Positions 55,462 to 64,000 of a stretch of 64,000 bases of DNA are shown piece by piece; the first letter of the stretch is position 1; each line of letters begins with the position of its first letter. The stretch is from the NCBI RefSeq assembly GCF_000016385.1, contig NC_009376.1:992001-1056000 (forward strand), read 5' to 3'. The position numbers were made by a program, and so were the translations under genes. The notes under the pieces were generated by a model. It was not told where the DNA came from and made no database searches. It was given only the letters and a program-made list of their open reading frames with translations. Source of the stretch: Pyrobaculum arsenaticum DSM 13514. GTDB lineage: Archaea; Thermoproteota; Thermoprotei; Thermoproteales; Thermoproteaceae.

Positions 55462-55935
55462 GTGGGCCAACACGTGTCGCTTGTGATTTCGCCGCCGGTG
55501 GCCGAGGTCTTGCGGAAGGCGGCGGGGGGCCGGGACGTGGAGGAGTTTCTGCTAAAGCTTCTAGCGGAGAGGCTGGACCCGCCTCAGCGGGTCGAGGTCT
55601 ATCTCAAGCTACACGAGAAGTACCTACAAGAGGCGGAGCAGCTATACGCAAAGGGCGACCTTCCACAAGCCGGCGAGAAGTACTGGGGCGCCGTCACCGC
55701 CTTGCTAAACGCCATAGCAGAGAAGCGGGGAATGCCCCACTACAGCCATAGGGACTATGCGGAAATAATAGAGGTGCTTTACGCGGAAACTAAAGACAGA
55801 GAGCTGTTGGTGGGATTTAGCCTGGGCGAAAGGCTCCATGCGAATTTCTACTACAACTTTATGAAAAGGGAGAGTTTTGAACTCCATCGAGAGGCCGTGC
55901 TGAGGCTCGTGGAGAGGCTAAGACGGTTTCTGTAA
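55462..55935 (+). CDS. PaREP1-type helical protein
   Basis: 157 residues from a GTG. SLVISPPVAEVLRKAAGGRDVEEFLLKLLAERLDPPQRVEVYLKLHEKYLQEAEQLYAKGDLPQAGEKYWGAVTALLNAIAEKRGM is the PaREP1 pattern (ribbon-like N-terminus plus HEPN-like helices). Intact, unlike the relative at 52983. Confidence 0.75.
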   Translation: MGQHVSLVISPPVAEVLRKAAGGRDVEEFLLKLLAERLDPPQRVEVYLKLHEKYLQEAEQLYAKGDLPQAGEKYWGAVTALLNAIAEKRGMPHYSHRDYAEIIEVLYAETKDRELLVGFSLGERLHANFYYNFMKRESFELHREAVLRLVERLRRFL

Positions 55936-56008
55936 AGGACGGGCCTCTGCTGGAGGTTGTAGGCGCTGGATCCGCCTCGCGGCGGCTCGTTTGACCCGTC
56001 GTCGATAA

Positions 56009-56521
56009 CTATGGCTTCAACACGCCGTATCCGAGGCGGGTCTTTGCGCCAATGCCTTCTGCAAGGGCGCCGCGGATTACGTCGAGTACGTCGGTTAGGC
56101 ATTTTCCGTCGGCCTCCGCCCTCGGCGCTATGAAGAAGCGGAACACGACGCCCCTAGCAACGGCGGGGAAGAGCAGTGGGGTTGGGCTGGCGTCGGTCTC
56201 CCCTATCGCCCTCTCGGTCTCTCTGTAGTGGGGGTTTACTATGTCGAGCTCGATGAGCTTGTCCCCACACCTGACCGGGTACGCGTCTGTGAGCTCGACA
56301 AGGCCTGCCCCGCCCGCCTTACCGAAGAGCTCCTCCGGCGCCTTGCCGCACGGCACGAAGTTGTTTACCTCCGCATACGCCCTGGCGGCGCCTTTCAGCG
56401 AGGTGGCTGGGATGTAGGGGAGGTTGATGACTGGGTGCCAAGAGATGCCTATCACGAGATGGGCGTATGGGCTCTTGGTGTGTATGGCAAGCCTCGTCTC
56501 CACCTCAGCGTCTACGCCCAC
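56009..56521 (-). pseudogene. cmr6: Orphan cmr6, N-terminally truncated
   Basis: 170 residues. AHLVIGISWHPVINLPYIPATSLKGAARAYAEVNN, HYRETERAIGETDASPTPLLFP and GIGAKTRLGYGVLKP align closely with cmr6 at 12361-13053, but about 60 N-terminal residues are absent and no good start exists (GTG 56521 or further in-frame codons only to a TAG near 56600). It has no other cmr neighbour: a remnant of a second type III-B locus. A short active form cannot be excluded. Confidence 0.75.
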
Positions 56522-57038
56522 CGCCCTTCTGCAAGCGGAGCTCTTAAGGAGCTGTATAAAGGAGTTGTTTGCTAGTAGAGAGCAAAGGTGGGGTTTCCCC
56601 TTGAGCTACGTGTACCTGAGGGGGGTTTTGAGATCGAAATCTGAGGTGGGGGGTTGGCTGAGTTGTCCTTAGCGGTGGGGGTGTCTGCGTTGGAGTCGTT
56701 GTGGGGTGTTGGTGGAGCCGCCGTTTGGGAGAGAACTGCTTTAACCACGGCATTTCCGCGTTGGCCTGTCTCTGTTCTTGGTTGTAGCAGACGCGATCCA
56801 TGCCTTGTCTCAACTTCGCATACTTAGTCTTTAATTTGTGAGGCCGCGGCGGGGGTTGCGAGAACACAGCCGTTGGTAGCTGTGTCGCTTGGGGGCTGGA
56901 CGGGGGGATTTTTAGGTCGATGGGGGTAGTGGTGGGGTAGGCGCGGCGTCTGGGTGTGCCGTGCGGTGTGGCAGATGTGGTGCTTGAGGGCTGGTAGGCG
57001 CGGCGTGGACAGTATTTATATTAGGCGTAATCTCTTCT
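56522..57038. other. Intergenic, no gene seen
   Basis: About 510 bp, GT-rich on the plus strand; no convincing frame. Includes the remnant upstream codons of the orphan cmr6 (to about 56600). Confidence 0.4.
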
Positions 57039-57557
57039 ATGGGCGACCTCTTGGCTGGTCTTATAGGGAGTCTTGCCGCGGGTGTGTTGATACTTGTTGT
57101 GTTGTACATGGTGGCCTACTTCGGCGTGTTGTACCTCCCGGCTGTGGCCCTCATGACGCTCCTGGTAGGCATCGCTGTGTATGTCTACCTCCGCTTCATG
57201 AGGGCGCTGGGGGAGCGGTGGTTTACTGTACTGGGCCCGCCGGTGATAGCGGCCTCGGCGGCAGGGGTGGTGTTGCTGTGGCTAGGCCGCGGCGAGGGCG
57301 CCGTGGTGGTGGCGGCCTACTTTGGCGAGCCTGTGCTTGGGTACTTTATCTACAAGAAGCTTGCTGGGGTGGACAGGCTTTGGGCCGCGGTGTTTCTGCT
57401 AAGCGCTGCCGCCTACGCGTACAGCCTGCCAGCGGTGATGGCTGGCCACTGGTACATCCCCTTCGCCGCAGACCTAGCCAAGACAGTTGCGTTGGTGTTC
57501 ATTATACGCAGAGTGTGGGGCGCGGCGGGGGGCCAACGGCGGGGTGGAAGGTTTTAA
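57039..57557 (+). CDS. Multi-span membrane protein, unknown
   Basis: 172 residues with about six hydrophobic segments (IGSLAAGVLILVVLYMVAYF; VALMTLLVGIAVYVYL; VIAASAAGVVLLWL) and a basic C-terminus. Not recognised. The next gene starts 2 bp after its stop. Confidence 0.7.
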   Translation: MGDLLAGLIGSLAAGVLILVVLYMVAYFGVLYLPAVALMTLLVGIAVYVYLRFMRALGERWFTVLGPPVIAASAAGVVLLWLGRGEGAVVVAAYFGEPVLGYFIYKKLAGVDRLWAAVFLLSAAAYAYSLPAVMAGHWYIPFAADLAKTVALVFIIRRVWGAAGGQRRGGRF

Positions 57558-57558
57558 T

Positions 57559-57921
57559 ATGGGTGTTGGAGGATTTATGGACTTGTTGAGGGCCGGCGTT
57601 TTCATGATCGGAGTGGCGCTCCTCGTCATCGCCGCGCTTGGCGTGGCGGTGTACCTAGAGGCGAGGTGGCGTAACCCCCCAGACGTTGGGTTCTACGCCC
57701 AGTGCGTCGACCGCTACGTGGTTGTGCACGCCAGTAGGGACCTCGCTGGGGTGAAGGTTACTACCCCTGAGGGCGGCATTCTTTGCGTTTTCGACTTGGT
57801 GAAGGCGGGCTCCGATGCCCTTTGCCCTGTGGAGAACGGCACGGTATACGTCGTGGCGATGGGCGACGTGACGAGAGTTGTGCAGTGCTCGGGGCCGCCC
57901 GCTCCTGCCAGGGCTGACTAA
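57559..57921 (+). CDS. Membrane-anchored small protein, unknown
   Basis: 120 residues from ATG 57559 (57577 possible): one membrane helix (AGVFMIGVALLVIAALGVAVYL) and an outer domain with four cysteines (YAQCVDRYV, GILCVF, ALCPVE, VVQCSG) that could form two disulfides. Operon with the preceding gene. Confidence 0.65.
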   Translation: MGVGGFMDLLRAGVFMIGVALLVIAALGVAVYLEARWRNPPDVGFYAQCVDRYVVVHASRDLAGVKVTTPEGGILCVFDLVKAGSDALCPVENGTVYVVAMGDVTRVVQCSGPPAPARAD

Positions 57922-57931
57922 AAAGGGCTGT

Positions 57932-59839
57932 TTAGGGGGGTAGTAGGTCCAGGACGTCTGCCGCGATTTCTGCTAGTCCCAGCTCTTGTACTGTGGCTCT
58001 TCTGGGGTAGCCCGTGGCGGGGTCCCAGCCCAGGGCTTCCCAGTACTGCGCCCTCATCATCTCCACGTCGTCCTCGGTTAGCCTCACCCCGGCGAGGGGG
58101 CCCTCTGGGAAGGGCTCCAGTACCCTCCTGGGGAGCCTCCACTCGCGTGGTTTTGCGCCTTCTCTCACGTTGAATAGCTGTCTTAGGGTTTGTATTCTCT
58201 GGCCGACTTTTAACAGCTCTTGGGGGGTGTACTTCATCCCAGTGACGGCGTATATTAGGTCGGCGTAGGGCAGGGTGCGGTATATCACTGAGGAGGAGAA
58301 CTGGCAGAAGCCCAGGGCGTTCTCCACCTGGACAGCCATTGTGATGAGGGCGGCTTTGCGGCCCTTGTCGCCGTATTCGTACTTGGGCGAGGCGCCGAGG
58401 TCTTGCCCCAGGTCGAAGGGGGCCCAGAGCCTCTTGCCTCCCTCTCCCCACCAGTGGACGCCGCCGGCGGTGTGCCTCGCCGGGGTGGGGTCGCCGGTGT
58501 AGGCGATGGCGAGGCCTGGTAGGTACTGGGGGTGGTGGGCTGGTAGCTCCTGTCCCCCGACATGCATGGCGTACTGTTCCGCGCCTCTGCCCAAGATCTC
58601 CGCGGCTTTTTTGACTCCTTGGCCGAGCACTTTGCCGATGCCCTCGGCCTTCCCTATCAGCTCCACCAGCTTGACCACGGCGTCTGGGTCGCCCCACCTC
58701 AGGGGGAAGCTGACGTCCCTCTCCGTGAGGATGCCCCTCTCGTAGAGCTCAAAGGCGAACCCCACTACGCTTGCTGTCGATATTGTGTCTAGGCCGTAGA
58801 GGTTGCACAGCTCCCCGGCGTACACCACCGAGTCTTGGTCTGCGTCGAGTAGCGCGGGGCCGAAGAGGGAGGCCGTCTCGTACTCCAGCCTGTGCCCCTC
58901 CACCACGCCGTACCTCGTGGCCCGCCTTATCCAGGCGCCGCAGGCCACTGGGCAGCTGGCGCAGGCGTAGGGCTTGACGTTGTCCCTTATCACAGTGTTT
59001 GTGCCGAACTTCTCCAAGTTCTTCTCGCCGTAGTCCCTTGGCCCTATGCCTGCCCAGTTTTTTATGGGAGTGTCGCCGGACATGACGCTGGAGTCCAGGG
59101 TGGATATCGTCCCGTATTTGTGCCAAATCTCATATGCCTTGGCCCTGGTGGTCTTGAGCATCTGGGCCATCTCCATCACTTTCTGCCTCACGAGCTCCCG
59201 GTCGTACACCTCTGGCTTCTTGTCCCCCACCGCCACTATCGCCTTGAGCTTCTTGCTCCCCATGACGGCGCCTAGGCCCGAGCGGCCGTAGGCCCTCCCG
59301 TACTCGTTAATTATTGCGGCTATCAGCTGTAACCTCTCCCCAGCAGGGCCTATCACCACAGCCTGGGAGCCCTTATGCCTACGTCTAAGCTCGTCCTCCG
59401 TCTCCCTCGTGTTCTTGCCCCAGAGGTCGGAGGCGTTTTCGATGTATATGTTGCCGTTCTCTACGAGGATGTACACCGGCTTCTCGGCGGCCCCTGTTAC
59501 GAATATGGCGTCTAGCCCCGCCTCCATGAGCTTAGGCCCGAACCTTCCCCCGGCGTTGGCGTCTCCCCAGCCCCCTGTCTGGGGCGACTTCCCCACCGCC
59601 GCTGACCTCCCAGTCATGGGGATGCCCGCGGCGTTTAGAAGCCCCGAGACAATGCCAAGCACATTGCCGGGGCCCAGGGGGTCGGCTCCCCGTTGCATGT
59701 GCCGGTAGACGAACCAGGCCCCGAGGCCGTAGCCCCCGAGGAAGTATCTGTAGACTTCGGCTGGGACTTGTAACTTCTTCACTTCGCCAGTAGATAAATT
59801 TACAAAACCTACAACCCCGTTGACTCCTTTAATCGCCAT
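57932..59839 (-). CDS. aor: Aldehyde ferredoxin oxidoreductase (tungsten-pterin)
   Basis: 635 residues. N-terminal GYGLGAWFVYRHMQ and GPGNVLGIVSGLLN bind the pterin; YACASCPVACGAW is CxxCxxxC for the 4Fe-4S cluster, with the fourth cysteine in ALGFCQFSSS. Oxidises aldehydes to acids and reduces ferredoxin in the cytoplasm. The start at 59839 follows GGAGTG and a CTTAAAC box. Confidence 0.93.
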   Translation of the reverse strand: MAIKGVNGVVGFVNLSTGEVKKLQVPAEVYRYFLGGYGLGAWFVYRHMQRGADPLGPGNVLGIVSGLLNAAGIPMTGRSAAVGKSPQTGGWGDANAGGRFGPKLMEAGLDAIFVTGAAEKPVYILVENGNIYIENASDLWGKNTRETEDELRRRHKGSQAVVIGPAGERLQLIAAIINEYGRAYGRSGLGAVMGSKKLKAIVAVGDKKPEVYDRELVRQKVMEMAQMLKTTRAKAYEIWHKYGTISTLDSSVMSGDTPIKNWAGIGPRDYGEKNLEKFGTNTVIRDNVKPYACASCPVACGAWIRRATRYGVVEGHRLEYETASLFGPALLDADQDSVVYAGELCNLYGLDTISTASVVGFAFELYERGILTERDVSFPLRWGDPDAVVKLVELIGKAEGIGKVLGQGVKKAAEILGRGAEQYAMHVGGQELPAHHPQYLPGLAIAYTGDPTPARHTAGGVHWWGEGGKRLWAPFDLGQDLGASPKYEYGDKGRKAALITMAVQVENALGFCQFSSSVIYRTLPYADLIYAVTGMKYTPQELLKVGQRIQTLRQLFNVREGAKPREWRLPRRVLEPFPEGPLAGVRLTEDDVEMMRAQYWEALGWDPATGYPRRATVQELGLAEIAADVLDLLPP

Positions 59840-59935
59840 TAGTAGTACACACTCCTAGGTTTAAGTAGTATTCGCCGTCAGCAGTGCGAGGAGGCCCCGG
59901 GGGGCATGCTAAAATACTGGTATTTGCTTATCGAC

Positions 59936-60133
59936 ATGCTTCGGGTAGAGGTGGCCGGTCCCCACATTCGGCTTGTGTACGCAAGCGGAGGCAAGGAGGT
60001 TGAGGCTATCGGCACGAAGTTCGACGTCCCTTCTCTGCTGGGCTTGTTCGTGGCTCAGATGGCGAGGGAGGGCATTGGGATAGATGAGATCTGCAAGGCG
60101 CTTAGAGAAGCGGTGGAAAAAATAGGGGGTTAA
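59936..60133 (+). CDS. Small protein, unknown
   Basis: 65 residues from ATG 59936, placed about 25 bp after CTAAAATAC; an ATG at 59906 lies before that box. MLRVEVAGPHIRLVYASGGK has a beta-hairpin look and the rest is helical (DEICKALREAVEKIGG). Divergent from aor. Confidence 0.55.
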   Translation: MLRVEVAGPHIRLVYASGGKEVEAIGTKFDVPSLLGLFVAQMAREGIGIDEICKALREAVEKIGG

Positions 60134-60137
60134 CGGG

Positions 60138-62063
60138 CTATCTAGTCTTGGCCTCTTCAGACGTCGGCTTTTTCCTCGCTGTCACTGCGATAACCGCGGC
60201 GCCGGCGACGGCGATTACCAACAAAATAACTGCCTCTACTGGGAAGGCCGAGGGCTGGTAGGAAGGCGCAGGTGTCGCGGTAGCGGCAGCTGTCGGCGCC
60301 GGAGTTGGCTGAGTAGTCGCGGGGGGTGCCGTGGCGCTGGGCGTCGCCGTGGGGGATGTGGCGGTCTGCGTGGTGGGGGTGGCAGTCGGGGTGGCTGAAG
60401 GCGTCGTCGTCACAGTCGTTGTTTGGGGTGTTGTGGTGGTTGTAGGCGGTGGGGTTGGTGTGGGCGGCGTGGTAGTTGTGGGCTGGCCTATCTGGAGGCT
60501 TAGGGGCTTGCCACTAGGCGCCGCTGCTTGCAACGTGGTGGGGGCGGTGTACTTAAACTTGTAGATGTAGACCGGTTGCTCTTCTAGGTACGACGCGAGT
60601 ATCCTCTGGCCGTTTACGGTGATGAAGGGCACGCCTACGTTGGGGTCGGTTGCCCTAATGGTCACTGTGACCACGTCGCCGGGAGTGGGAGACCTGGGGA
60701 GTATCCTAACCACCTCCACTGTGGGGGAGGGCTGGTAGTCGCCCAACGCGAGCCACAGCCTCTTCCCGGCAATCTTCAGGGTGTACCTGGTGTATTTGCC
60801 CAGGGGGTGCCTCTCCGCCTTTACCAGCTCGGCAGTGCCGTTGAACACCTTCAGTCCGGCGAACTCCCCCGGGAGGTCGATGGTGATAGTCGGCGGCAGT
60901 AGAGAGCTCTCGGCGTATATCTGAGCCGCCTTAGTGCCCCAGGTCAGGACTGTGAAGTTTTTGAAAGTCCACAACTCCTTGTCAACCTCGACGCGGCCGT
61001 CTGGGTACACCACGTATGTCCTAAAGCCGTGGGAGGTGTCAATGGAGCCGCCCAGCGTCCTCGTGGTGACGAAGTAGGTCCCGTTTATCACAATGGTGGA
61101 GTTGCCGCTGTGGACGTGGCCGGCCATTACCAGAGCCACCTTGTACCTAATGGTGAGGTCAAGGAACTTCTCGAAAGCGGGCCTGTTCTGGAGGTAGCTG
61201 GTGTATACGATGTAGTAGCTCCTCCTCCCAGTGGGGTCCTTGTTCAGCCGATCCACGTCTTGGGGCCCCCTGTACGTCTCAACGACGTAACTGTCTTGCA
61301 AGTAGAAGGGCGGGTGGTGGATGAGGACAATCTTAACCTTGTCGGGGTACCTCTTCAGCACCTCCTCGTACATCTTAACCTGGTCGTCTCTAAGGTAGCC
61401 GTCGAAGCCGCTGTCGAGCCCTATTATTAGGTATGGGCCTATCACCCTGTACCACACGGGCCTCCCGACGAACTTCTGGTAGTTCGTCAAGGGGTCGTCG
61501 CCGGCGTGGTCGTGGTTTCCCGGTATTGCGAAGACGGGTTTTGGTATAGTAGCGGCGTATTTAGTGAACAGCGTGTAGTGCCACACCTGGCCCCCCACGT
61601 CTGCGAGGTCTCCGGTGAAGAACACCACGTCGTACGGCCCGCCGCTGGCTACAAGCGCGCCGTGTATGAGGCGGTAGAGAGAAGCCATGTCCAGCTCAAC
61701 CCCCACGTGTATGTCGGTGAGCTGGATTATCCTAAGCGGCCCCGTGACGTTGCCAACCCACACAGCCTTAGGCTCGTAGAGCTCGCCCTCGTTTATGACC
61801 AAGTCGTACACCCCCAGCGGCGTACCGGGAGGCACCTTCGCCGTGATTACGTTGCCGCTTGTAGCGTAGTTCAGCTCGATGGGCTTCTCCAGCCCCGGCG
61901 CGGCGAGGGCGACGCTCTTAATTGCTACGGCTGCATCAAGGGTTATGTTAAAGGCGCCTCCCGGCGTGACGTACGCCGGCGTGCCCCACCTCGGGTCGAC
62001 GATTGAGGCGGCGGAGAGGAGAGCGACAAGTAGGAGGATGGAGAGTGAAAAAAGTTTTTTCAT
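60138..62063 (-). CDS. Secreted metallophosphoesterase, membrane-anchored
   Basis: 641 residues. Signal peptide (LFSLSILLLVALLSAAS), a beta domain, then calcineurin-like motifs: LTDIHVG, FTGDLADV, IPGNHDHAG, IHHPPFY, MAGHVHSG. The C-terminus has an Ig-like part, a 90-residue Thr/Pro/Ala stalk, a membrane helix (VEAVILLVIAVAGAAVIAV) and a basic end. It should hydrolyse phosphate esters on the cell surface. Co-transcribed with the gene above it (ATGA overlap at 62060-62063). Confidence 0.9.
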   Translation of the reverse strand: MKKLFSLSILLLVALLSAASIVDPRWGTPAYVTPGGAFNITLDAAVAIKSVALAAPGLEKPIELNYATSGNVITAKVPPGTPLGVYDLVINEGELYEPKAVWVGNVTGPLRIIQLTDIHVGVELDMASLYRLIHGALVASGGPYDVVFFTGDLADVGGQVWHYTLFTKYAATIPKPVFAIPGNHDHAGDDPLTNYQKFVGRPVWYRVIGPYLIIGLDSGFDGYLRDDQVKMYEEVLKRYPDKVKIVLIHHPPFYLQDSYVVETYRGPQDVDRLNKDPTGRRSYYIVYTSYLQNRPAFEKFLDLTIRYKVALVMAGHVHSGNSTIVINGTYFVTTRTLGGSIDTSHGFRTYVVYPDGRVEVDKELWTFKNFTVLTWGTKAAQIYAESSLLPPTITIDLPGEFAGLKVFNGTAELVKAERHPLGKYTRYTLKIAGKRLWLALGDYQPSPTVEVVRILPRSPTPGDVVTVTIRATDPNVGVPFITVNGQRILASYLEEQPVYIYKFKYTAPTTLQAAAPSGKPLSLQIGQPTTTTPPTPTPPPTTTTTPQTTTVTTTPSATPTATPTTQTATSPTATPSATAPPATTQPTPAPTAAATATPAPSYQPSAFPVEAVILLVIAVAGAAVIAVTARKKPTSEEAKTR

Positions 62064-63379
62064 TTCCTCCTCACAGCAAGGAAGGCGGCGGCTATGGCGA
62101 ATATAAGGGCCAACGCCGTCCCGACAAAGGCCACCGTCCTGGCGTTGTTGGCCTCGGCCATAGCGGCGTTTAGCTGTTGCGTCAGCTGGTCCACCTTTTG
62201 GTTGAGGGCGGCTACCTGGTCTTTTACCGGTGCGACGTTCTGAGAAACAGCGCTGATCTGGTTGCCCAGCTGGGACACCGAGTTCTTGAGGGAAGCCAAG
62301 TCGTTCTGCACGGCCGAGACGCCGCCTTTTAGGGCAGACACGTCGCCTCTAACGGCTTCAATTCCCTGTTGCAACTGAGATAAGAGTTGCGTTTGCTGGA
62401 TCATGGTGGTGAGCTCGCGGTAGTTCCCAGTCGCCCAAAGCATCAAGTTTCTGAAAAACCTCGGCCCGTCTAGGGGCACTCTGTAGTACACAGGGGCCAG
62501 CATGGGCTCGTAGCCACCGTATGGAGTTTCACCGGATAGTATCAAGACGCTACCGCTGGGCAGGAGCTCAAGAGCCATAAGGGCAAACACGCCCTTGTCT
62601 CCCGCCGTGTGGGCCTTTCCATCTCTCCCCTTTCCGTCGGCTGAGGTTCTGCTCTCCACAATGGTGCCGGTGGGGGTTGTATGTACAATTACGAATACGT
62701 TATTGTAGTACTTCTGCACCTCGGGGCTCGTGGCGGGGATCCACTTCCCGTCAGGGAGGACGACAGCAACAGCGCCTGGGCCATGGAAGAGCACTCTCTG
62801 GGCCATGAAGCCGAGGAAGGAGAGCTGAGGCGGCGGGTCGACCACGCCGACAACTCTGTAGCCAGCCCCGGCGTTGTGTTGGGAGTCTTCTACAGACACG
62901 TAGTCGACGCGGATGTGGGCGCCGAGGTATTCGGCGATGTCGTTGCACGCCACTTGCGACTCCTCGGAGCCTTGAGCCGGGTAGTCGGAGTCGGCGGCGC
63001 ACCACAGCACCCTCCCGCCTCCGTCGAGCCACTTCTTAACAGCAGCCAACTCGGCGTCTGACAGAGGCTTCGTCGGCTGGCCCAGCACAATTACCTTAAA
63101 CTGGTTCAGGTCTACTGTGGATAGGTCGCCTGTGAGGAGGACTGCCGACTTCGTGGCGTTTAGTTTGGCGACGACTGGGCCCGGCTTGGCGCCGGGGGGC
63201 AACAAGATGTACAGCTTAGCGAAGTCCGATATCGCTAGGGGGTTTGTCGTGGAGTTAACCCAGAAGTCGAGGCCCTTCTCCGCCTCGCCGTGGGAGAGGT
63301 CTGCCAAGACATTTACATATATTTGTTGGGCGGCTACAAGAGCCGCCAACAATATAATTGTAGATATTGGGACCCGCAT
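62060..63379 (-). CDS. Surface protein with glutamine-amidotransferase-like and coiled-coil regions
   Basis: 439 residues: signal peptide (STIILLAALVAAQQ), a domain of the DUF4350/GATase-like type (VLLTGDLSTVDLNQFKVIVLG, KKWLDGGGRVLWCAADSD), a coiled coil at about 330-405 (QLLSQLQQGIEAVRGDVSALK) and a C-terminal membrane helix with RRK. Probably sits in the S-layer with the downstream phosphoesterase; ligand unknown. Confidence 0.75.
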   Translation of the reverse strand: MRVPISTIILLAALVAAQQIYVNVLADLSHGEAEKGLDFWVNSTTNPLAISDFAKLYILLPPGAKPGPVVAKLNATKSAVLLTGDLSTVDLNQFKVIVLGQPTKPLSDAELAAVKKWLDGGGRVLWCAADSDYPAQGSEESQVACNDIAEYLGAHIRVDYVSVEDSQHNAGAGYRVVGVVDPPPQLSFLGFMAQRVLFHGPGAVAVVLPDGKWIPATSPEVQKYYNNVFVIVHTTPTGTIVESRTSADGKGRDGKAHTAGDKGVFALMALELLPSGSVLILSGETPYGGYEPMLAPVYYRVPLDGPRFFRNLMLWATGNYRELTTMIQQTQLLSQLQQGIEAVRGDVSALKGGVSAVQNDLASLKNSVSQLGNQISAVSQNVAPVKDQVAALNQKVDQLTQQLNAAMAEANNARTVAFVGTALALIFAIAAAFLAVRRK

Positions 63380-63508
63380 GTATCTGAGGAAACCCCCTTT
63401 TTATGTCTAATTCATATGAACCAAGGCGCAGGGCAGATGGGACTGCAGGGGGCTTGTGAGGTTTAACGCTTATGATAACTGTTTAAATATCTGTAAAATA
63501 AGCTTAAT

Positions 63509-64000
63509 ATGCGAACAGGCTTGTTGGTTACACTAGTTGCAATTGTCGTCGTCGCGATTCTCGCCGTGTATCTCGCCACACAGCCGCCGACGCAGCCACA
63601 ACCCACCACCTCCCCAACTACTACCTCTACTCCTCCCGCTACCACATCGCCGACGTCTCCGCCAACCTCTCCAACTACTTTTCCGCCTACTCCGTCGCCT
63701 TCCACCACTCAGTCACCGTCTCCGACGTCTACTTCGACGCCTCCGCCTACTCAGCCGGCGCCTACTTGCGATAAGTTGGTGGTTTTGACGAGGCACCCGA
63801 CCGATATCTTGGACGCCACGCGCGACTTGTTCTTGAAGAGCGACGTGGCGAAGAAGTACGGCATTAAGGACGTGGTGTTTAGGCCTTTGGCCGCGGCGCA
63901 GTGGCGGCCGCTGATTGAGCGGGGCGAGGCTGATGCGGCGTGGGGCGGAGGGCCCACCCTCTTTGACTCCTTGTATAAAGACGGACTACTCCTGCCTCTT
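63509..64000 (+). CDS. ABC transporter binding protein, iron/thiamine type (partial, right edge)
   Basis: From ATG 63509 (GTTTAAATAT box 25 bp before): MRTGLLVTLVAIVVVAILAV anchor, a 60-residue Thr/Pro/Ser stalk, then CDKLVVLTRHPTDILDATRDLFLKSDVAKKYGIKDVVF and EADAAWGGGPTLFDSLYKDG, like Fe(III)/spermidine-type binding proteins. Cut by the window end. Confidence 0.8.
   Translation, partial: MRTGLLVTLVAIVVVAILAVYLATQPPTQPQPTTSPTTTSTPPATTSPTSPPTSPTTFPPTPSPSTTQSPSPTSTSTPPPTQPAPTCDKLVVLTRHPTDILDATRDLFLKSDVAKKYGIKDVVFRPLAAAQWRPLIERGEADAAWGGGPTLFDSLYKDGLLLPL

Overview
The window looks like chromosome of a hyperthermophilic crenarchaeon of the genus Pyrobaculum. The signs are GC-rich protein-coding DNA, compact operons with ATGA overlaps, starts placed about 25 bp after TATA boxes (leaderless mRNAs), PaREP-family genes, 24-nt CRISPR repeats of the Pyrobaculum type and a CCA-less tRNA-His gene. 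A manganese catalase gene makes P. calidifontis a reasonable guess for the species, but this is inference.

Layout. 1-2.7 kb: a sugar-type ABC transporter (solute-binding protein plus a fused double permease that runs off the left edge). 2.9-6.9 kb: a four-gene operon nurA - CARF - CARF - herA, whose promoter abuts a CRISPR leader. 6.9-9.5 kb: leader and array 1 (35 repeats). 9.5-12.3 kb: an ATPase / nuclease-like / cysteine-rich module placed directly downstream of the cmr genes, plus a second, truncated copy of two of its genes cut off by array 1. 12.4-20.2 kb: a complete type III-B effector set (cmr4-5-1-6 on minus; cmr2-cmr3-csx1 on plus). 20.6-26.9 kb: a base-for-base copy of the same leader followed by array 2 (about 90 repeats). 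27.0-35.4 kb: a complete type I-A system (cas4, cas2, cas1, csa1 on minus; csa3, csa5, cas7, cas5, cas8a2, cas3', cas3'' on plus). 36-40.3 kb: PaREP8-like gene, intact cas6, a second csx1, a small helical protein, and a HEPN/MNT pair. 40.3-47.3 kb: a decaying second CRISPR locus, bounded by two inverted copies of another leader, each with a two-repeat array. It holds broken cas6, csa3, cas4, cas2 and cas1, an intact csa1, and an inserted Mn-catalase gene. 47.3-56.5 kb: a gene graveyard of DUF3782-like coiled-coil/nuclease proteins, PaREP1, HEPN/MNT and PIN remnants, an orphan truncated cmr6 and tRNA-His. 57-64 kb: ordinary chromosome (membrane proteins, aldehyde ferredoxin oxidoreductase, a secreted metallophosphoesterase pair, and the start of another ABC binding protein).

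How it fits together. Type I-A (Csa5/Cas7/Cas5/Cas8a2/Cas3) and type III-B (Cmr) complexes probably share Cas6 and the two large arrays. Cmr2 keeps its GGDD palm motif, so cyclic oligoadenylate (cOA) is the expected alarm; two Csx1 RNases, the CARF regulator Csa3 and two CARF-only proteins are the candidate receivers or erasers. The most interesting proposal is that the NurA-HerA DNA-processing machine is tied to this signalling through the two CARF proteins in its operon. Second is the ATPase/nuclease module carried on the cmr4-5-1-6 transcript.
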